DNA of 64,000 bases from Pseudomonas fontis (GTDB lineage Bacteria; Pseudomonadota; Gammaproteobacteria; Pseudomonadales; Pseudomonadaceae). Under the pieces are notes generated by a model. That model was not told the DNA's origin and made no database searches. It saw nothing but the letters and a program-made list of their open reading frames with translations. Every line of letters starts with the position of its first letter. Positions within the stretch are counted from its first letter, which is position 1. Positions 60,301 through 64,000 of this stretch are shown here, one piece after another. The stretch is taken from positions 1 to 64,000 of the forward strand of contig NZ_JAMDGY010000007.1 of assembly GCF_028656955.1 (NCBI RefSeq). The letters run 5' to 3'. The position numbers and the translations under genes were made by a program.

Positions 60301-61380
60301 CGCACCTTGAGCAACCCGAGAGATGAGGCGCACACCGGTTGTCCCTGGAATAGGCGTGTAGGTCAGAGGGTCCAGACCGGCACCCGCAAACCCACCGACA
60401 ATCTGAGCGCCTGTCCCAGCGTTAGCAATGCGCTGCTCATAGGCCATGTTCTCCTTTGCCATCGCAATGGCGTTCGGAAGGTTGGCCCTTTTGCCCTTGG
60501 CGTAGTCCTGCACGAAGCTGAAGTATTGAGGGTCCACACCCTCCTTACGAATCATGTCGTAATCGTCAGCGGTCCACTGAGAGTTATCGCTTGGGTTCAC
60601 CCAGTCCAGCGGGTCATGGTCCTCCTGAGTGGCGTACCGAAACAGAGAGGCCAGTGGTGAAGTTGCCAGGGAGGCCGCTGTAGCATCTCCTGTCCCCTCG
60701 AAGGTGCCCTTTTCGGGCTTTCTAATATGGTTCTCAAGGGTGATGAAGTCCTGTTGAGTCTGAGGGGCTGTGCCACCGTCCAGATTCATATTGCCCAACT
60801 GAGGGAGGTCCTGACCCACTCGGACCTTAGAGCCTGCCGTCACACCCCGAGTAGCATCCTCAAAGCTGACGGCTTGGGCCTTTGGGTTGATACCGGGATT
60901 GGTCACTCCTTGGGCATCGAACCATTGGCGGGAAGGTGAATCACCGGACACGTCCAGCAGCTTGCGCATGTAGTTCTGACCCTCGGGACTGATCTTGGTG
61001 AAGTCACCTTGATCCAGTGCGGCCAACTGAGGGGAGCCCAAACGGCCCTGGCCTTGGTTGTATGCCAAAGCGGCCTTCAGCAAGTCGCCCTGATAGGCAC
61101 CTTTGAGGTCCTTGAGGTGACGAGCAATCGCAGGGACTGCCTTCTGTGGGTCCATACGGTCTTCAGGGGTCATCAGGCCGTAAGCCTTACCGGTCAACTC
61201 TGTGAACTGTCCGAGACCGAGTGGGCCCGTGCGGGACTTAGCAACGGTGTTAAAGCTCGACTCGTTGTAGATGAGCTTGTGCATGAACTCGTAAGGGATT
61301 TCGTTGCGGTCAGCTTCTTGTCGAATCAAGGCATCGTAGGGTGTGCCCTTGGCCTTCACGGATTCATAGTCGTCACTCAT
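57331..61380 (-). CDS. Phage internal virion protein with lytic transglycosylase domain (T7 gp16-like)
   Basis: A 1349-residue inner-core protein that is ejected into the host and forms part of the conduit for DNA. The N-terminal about 150 residues are an SLT-type transglycosylase: Glu40 in LIYNESSFN, then GPLGLGQFTELTGKAYG and ALAYNQGQGRL. The remainder is long, helical and shows hydrophobic segments (GGFAGAGLDPLTY near 345). T7 gp16 is 1318 residues. Strong SD (AAAGGAGA) before the ATG. Confidence 0.94.
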   Translation of the reverse strand: MSDDYESVKAKGTPYDALIRQEADRNEIPYEFMHKLIYNESSFNTVAKSRTGPLGLGQFTELTGKAYGLMTPEDRMDPQKAVPAIARHLKDLKGAYQGDLLKAALAYNQGQGRLGSPQLAALDQGDFTKISPEGQNYMRKLLDVSGDSPSRQWFDAQGVTNPGINPKAQAVSFEDATRGVTAGSKVRVGQDLPQLGNMNLDGGTAPQTQQDFITLENHIRKPEKGTFEGTGDATAASLATSPLASLFRYATQEDHDPLDWVNPSDNSQWTADDYDMIRKEGVDPQYFSFVQDYAKGKRANLPNAIAMAKENMAYEQRIANAGTGAQIVGGFAGAGLDPLTYTPIPGTTGVRLISRVAQGAMYSGAAAVASEGLRENITGIEGHYGTALVGGALFGAGATALFDKALRAAPLEAPRVDVPDADLESILARHGESALPNERFDLHPDMEPDLNDFAGPSIRLEARETARQLGQDDPSRFPWLAGEEPKEAFGVTYVDHPNEPGAVRLQDGSILSADNPLNPKTLQDAMEVMPDDRAARGVTMGGFTEIGYTLNRSENPEILAIGNQLFRSPTGTISGSNGKFGATASDIIERIRGQDHVTYNKMSDEVLEAIKDPSYAMTDGGRQAHIERAFRRVAEATEDLSGSKAAQLTAGEKKLMDTVKAHYDRKADYLASPAQFGNKNARAVLSGTRHAGSYIPNVYSSAAKNLNIQRFGGADGLRDAIKESWLASYAARPHVKTRVDTHLKELAIAEGRVLEDKDLPAAVELYANNKAYGISHSDQFDRASLVDNSPEGLTGVENNNFLEGRHLFDSDMSVPLSDGSQFSVNDLREFDLARITLSYDRRVNGDIGIMGATGKTTKELKEQIAAVKKGNGTAREVKALQDALQILTGRARRDPEGALATASRALADMSFFAKNAYMGVQSITEVAAMVTKGHTRMLLKGVPLLKEMTAWGSKIKAKDLADMHSLVFGRELDNHIRPTRQDIVQRLREQADTNPMLAQVVGSLKYGTQELSAWSPFTKFLTESSNYIADAGRSGVLSDFVNHVVDGRASKLFEDTRLKSMSITPEQFSGMKDLIKTYVKKQPDGSYKITDRAAFQRDPRTMDLWRMGDKIADETILRPHKLSSVDTEAYGAGVKMAMQFKNFTMRSVNSRLIRGFHDSTKNGRAIDQTMQAVISTGLAVSGYVAMKYSQAAGMPKDQREKFLQQSLDPKMLAYAALSRSSHIGAPLGLVNIVAAPLGFEQAAAVRSSILPRGPKEQRPQGAMKYSPTKSDGFTGFLGRVSEQVPAIGTVASGYQVGFNSMGAVGTDSRRADQEYMTGVFNGLRGLVPNDPVSQKLLLMVMEEQGVEIR

Positions 61381-61400
61381 AGAGGTCTCCTTTAATTAGG

Positions 61401-63605
61401 TCATTGTTTGCGGGCACCTCCGAGGATGTACCGGTCATGTAGCTCTTGATCTTTTTGGGCAGACTTCACGTTCTTGTCGAAGGCCGCTTGTTTCTGCTGT
61501 GCAGCACGATCCCGCGCAAGGTTGCCAAGAGCGTCCTTACTGATTCGGAGTCGGCGCCCGGTGAGGGACTGAATGATGATGTTGCCTTGGGTCGCTGTGA
61601 CGGTTAGGCCACCCGCTCCCCAGTCAGCGTCTTTACGAAGGTTCTGCATGGTTTCGTCGATGATCGACTTGCCGGTCTCCCAGGAAGTGACATCGTTAAC
61701 GTCCGTCATGAGGTCCCGCTTACTGACCATCCCGTGGAAGCTGTTCGAGCTGAAGGTGCCCTTGTCGTCAGTGAACGACACAGCGGTTTTCTTCAGGTAC
61801 TCCGAGACTGCACTTGCTGCTTCGTTGGAGTCACCGGACCGCAACGTCACCGCATCGAATACCTGACGGGCTTGGCTCTCGAACTGCCCAGGGATGAACT
61901 TCAGTTCCTTGTAGCCGCTGTCATTCTTGACCGAAGACCACTGCTCATCTCGAAACTTAGACTCGTCCTTACTGAGCCCCTTCTTGGACTTCTCGGCGTC
62001 TATCAGGATTTGTGGATCAATCCCCGATTCCGCTGAATACCGAAGCTTTTCAAGGAGGCCCGCTTGATCCGGGAAGAGCTGGGCGATGGTTGAAGGATCT
62101 TGCTGATAGGCAGCTTGAAGCTCCTTCAGGCGTGGCATGTCCTCGGTCGGTTCAGGGTTAAGCAAGGCTCCCTGCCATTCCCGAGAGGCGTCCGTTAAGA
62201 GGGTCTTGAAGTTCTCTTGAAACGGCCCCTTGTCGTAGTCAGCGCGAAGCAACGCAGCCTTCATTGCGGACTTACTCTCTTCGGGGATAGACATAGCGTT
62301 GATCTGATTCAGCTTATTGGCCGCATAGGTCGCCATGTCGCTCTCTTTGAACTCCCCGGTGTTGGCATTCACTGGGAGGAACTTGGGGGATACCGCGACG
62401 TTCTCCTGGCTCATTCGGCGGGTGTAAGCGTCATCAATGACAGCCTGACGGTTGTCTGCCTGGGCTGCTTGTTGCAACTTCAAGAGACCCGCCTGTGAGT
62501 CCTGGGCGACCTTAGCAATCATCTGTTTCTTCGCGTCGATCAGCTTTTGACGTTGAGGCGTCATTTGCTCGCCTGTCTGAATCCAGTCGTTCCCCTGCTC
62601 AAGCTTGTTGAGAGCCTGCCAGCCAGCGGCGGGGTCTGCCTGATGGACCGCGTTCGCAAGGCCCAGCTCGAACTCTTCGTTGCGCTTTGAGTTGCGCGTA
62701 TAGGTGGACGTAGCGGCCTTCATTTTCAGGTTGTCCATCATCTCAGGACCCAACAAATCGGAGACCTTACGCTGGCCCCCGTAGACGTTGATTGTCTTGT
62801 CTCCCAGGTTGTCCAGCAGCGTCACACCGCCGTCCTTCTCTACAGCCGCTGAGGCCACTCGTTGAAGTGCCTGGACTGCATGGCCGTCACTTGGGAACAC
62901 ACCAGTCTTCAAGTTGTTATTGAAGTAGCTCGCAAAGTGTTCCGCGCTTGCAGGGTTCCCCAGGATCTTTGGGTCATCCAACATCGGCTGTAGGTCAGCC
63001 TGTGTCTCAAGGACTGCTTGGGTCTCAAGGTTCTTCGAGAGGAATTGCGAATGCAGGTCGTAGACGGCTGCGTTTCGTTGCGTGATGTCTGAGTTGAAAC
63101 CCTGCTGGTACATGGAGTCATTGGGATCAATGCCCGCCATCTCCGCGTAATTCTTAGCCTTCTGTTCCATGCGAGTCTGGCGCCATTCATCCAGCTCTTT
63201 ACGGGTTCGAAAGGTCCCCTTCTGGATTTCCGTCTGGACCTCATTGTCCACCTCGTAGGCGGCGTTGCGGCCCGACTTGAGGCGCAGTTGCTGCATTGCA
63301 TCCGGGTCATCTGCATAGAGTAAAGTCCCCTCCCCGATTGCCTGTCGGCGCTGCTCAGGAGTTAGCTTGCGGATAATTTCGTTCGAGCGTTCATCGGCCT
63401 GGGACTTACGGTTCTGCGCATAGGAAGCAAAGGCATCCCCGCCAGCTTTCACGAAGTTCCGCATGGCATCCCCAAGAGAGGTGTCCGTGGTTTGAGGCCT
63501 TATGCGGGCAGCCTGATAGCCTGTACCCGACCCCGGACGGAAGCCTTGACGGCCTCCTGTTGTTTGGGCTGATTGGCCCAGTGCCTGTGCAATTTCATTA
63601 GCCAT
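61401..63605 (-). CDS. Phage internal virion protein (T7 gp15-like)
   Basis: A 734-residue, mostly helical inner-core protein; T7 gp15 has 747 residues. Segments such as QAARIRPQTTDTSLGDAMRNF near the start and MEQKAKNYAEMAGIDPNDSM near 155 fit this family, and its position between gp14 and gp16 is decisive. Its ATG at 63605 overlaps the gp14 stop as TAATG. It is released with gp14 and gp16 into the host periplasm. Confidence 0.92.
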   Translation of the reverse strand: MANEIAQALGQSAQTTGGRQGFRPGSGTGYQAARIRPQTTDTSLGDAMRNFVKAGGDAFASYAQNRKSQADERSNEIIRKLTPEQRRQAIGEGTLLYADDPDAMQQLRLKSGRNAAYEVDNEVQTEIQKGTFRTRKELDEWRQTRMEQKAKNYAEMAGIDPNDSMYQQGFNSDITQRNAAVYDLHSQFLSKNLETQAVLETQADLQPMLDDPKILGNPASAEHFASYFNNNLKTGVFPSDGHAVQALQRVASAAVEKDGGVTLLDNLGDKTINVYGGQRKVSDLLGPEMMDNLKMKAATSTYTRNSKRNEEFELGLANAVHQADPAAGWQALNKLEQGNDWIQTGEQMTPQRQKLIDAKKQMIAKVAQDSQAGLLKLQQAAQADNRQAVIDDAYTRRMSQENVAVSPKFLPVNANTGEFKESDMATYAANKLNQINAMSIPEESKSAMKAALLRADYDKGPFQENFKTLLTDASREWQGALLNPEPTEDMPRLKELQAAYQQDPSTIAQLFPDQAGLLEKLRYSAESGIDPQILIDAEKSKKGLSKDESKFRDEQWSSVKNDSGYKELKFIPGQFESQARQVFDAVTLRSGDSNEAASAVSEYLKKTAVSFTDDKGTFSSNSFHGMVSKRDLMTDVNDVTSWETGKSIIDETMQNLRKDADWGAGGLTVTATQGNIIIQSLTGRRLRISKDALGNLARDRAAQQKQAAFDKNVKSAQKDQELHDRYILGGARKQ

Positions 63606-64000
63606 TACGCTGTCTTACCTCCCTGTGGTGTTGTTGCTGCCGTTCCCTTACCAACCTTCCCACCAGCAGCCATGTAGGCACTCCCACCGGAAGTCACGAT
63701 ATTCAGGGCGTTGGCGATGTTGTTCACCTTGTAGTTTTTGCCACCTGCACCACGCACAGCGGCCTTAGCGTTCTCAGAGCTACCCACGCGATTCGCAAAG
63801 ATCGCCTGATAGTCCCGCTCGTAGTTTTCGGTAATGTTCATCTTCTGCGCCGACGCATCGTTGGCTACAGAGTTCTTGATGCGGTCCATTGAGTTGCCTG
63901 CAAGACCAGACTCACCCACAGCAGCATTGATGGTCCCTTGGTTCCGTAGGGCCTGTAGGTTCACCTCTGTGAGCTGACGGCGCGCTTCATCGTGTTTGTC
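63605..64000 (-). CDS. Phage internal virion protein (T7 gp14-like), 5' part outside the window
   Basis: The C-terminal 131 residues of an Ala/Gly-rich virion protein; the frame continues through the window edge (..DKHDEARRQLTEVNLQALRNQ), so the start is beyond 64000. T7 gp14 has 196 residues. The segments IFANRVGSSENAKAAVRGAGGKN-type and a Gly-rich tail (YMAAGGKVGKGTAATTPQGG) are visible. Identification rests on neighbours. Confidence 0.85.
   Translation of the reverse strand, partial: DKHDEARRQLTEVNLQALRNQGTINAAVGESGLAGNSMDRIKNSVANDASAQKMNITENYERDYQAIFANRVGSSENAKAAVRGAGGKNYKVNNIANALNIVTSGGSAYMAAGGKVGKGTAATTPQGGKTA

Larger units (their letters stand above)
51562..64000 (-). mobile_element. 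Integrated T7-like podovirus (prophage), late region, partial
   Basis: The block is the right half of a T7-group genome in inverted orientation. Reading on the minus strand: gp14 (partial), gp15, gp16, promoter, gp17, gp17.5, gp18, gp18.5/Rz1, gp19, promoter, gp19.5. This is the exact T7 order with no gap, and every large frame is open. It joins directly to chromosomal efp on the left; the right side runs out of the window. Base composition is less GC-rich than the neighbouring chromosome on inspection. Family members are mostly strictly lytic, so an integrated copy implies an integrase near the right end. The left boundary is approximate (51562-51801). An alternative is contamination or misassembly at the junction. 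Confidence 0.88.

Overview
The window is a chromosomal segment of a Pseudomonas of the P. putida type, running into an integrated T7-like podovirus. The genus call rests on gene order and signature genes: tmk-holB next to ycfH; plsX-fabD-fabG-acpP-fabF-pabC-mltG; rne-murB-ptp-kdsB-lpxK-exbD-exbB-comEC; sagS-gpx-msrB-alaA-htpX-tpm; ohrR-ohr-efp, with an EF-P carrying Arg32; GC-rich codon use; and Pseudomonas REP repeats. No numerical GC or database comparison was made.

Region 1 (1-24050) is core metabolism. On the minus strand a long convoy runs from yceD-rpmF-plsX through fatty acid synthesis (fabD, fabG, acpP, fabF) to folate (pabC), peptidoglycan (mltG), nucleotide (tmk) and replication (holB) genes. 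To its right lie maf (plus strand), sppA, a HAD phosphatase and rluC (minus strand). rne (plus strand) follows, with a leader of about 680 nt and a repeat-rich C-terminal tail. It converges at a shared terminator on murB, a low-molecular-weight phosphatase, kdsB, a Trm112-like protein, lpxK, exbD, exbB and comEC: a cell-envelope/LPS cluster full of ATGA overlaps.

Region 2 (24100-33700) holds a DUF2062 membrane protein, an ABC-2 exporter pair, a glutathione transferase, a large FadE acyl-CoA dehydrogenase, a five-gene tRNA Glu/Gly array, two conserved proteins of unknown function, a GAF-type methionine sulfoxide reductase and a DUF815 ATPase.

Region 3 (33750-51500) is signalling and stress: the hybrid kinase SagS, glutathione peroxidase, MsrB, an AlaA-type aminotransferase, HtpX, TPMT, a DOPA dioxygenase-like protein, DEAD-box helicase DeaD, a spermidine-synthase-like protein, class II DAHP synthase, a YcaQ-like protein, two LysR regulators beside a DUF1127 protein and a TauE exporter, the OhrR/Ohr peroxide module, and EF-P.

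Region 4 (about 51562-64000, open at the right edge) is the late half of a T7-group phage genome in inverted orientation: gp19.5, large terminase, Rz/Rz1, small terminase, holin, tail fibre, and internal virion proteins gp16, gp15 and gp14 (partial). Two near-identical 20-nt elements sit where T7 has phi17 and phiOR and look like promoters of a phage-encoded RNA polymerase. Its position just upstream of efp implies that the phage sits between efp and, by inference, earP. This is the most notable feature of the window.
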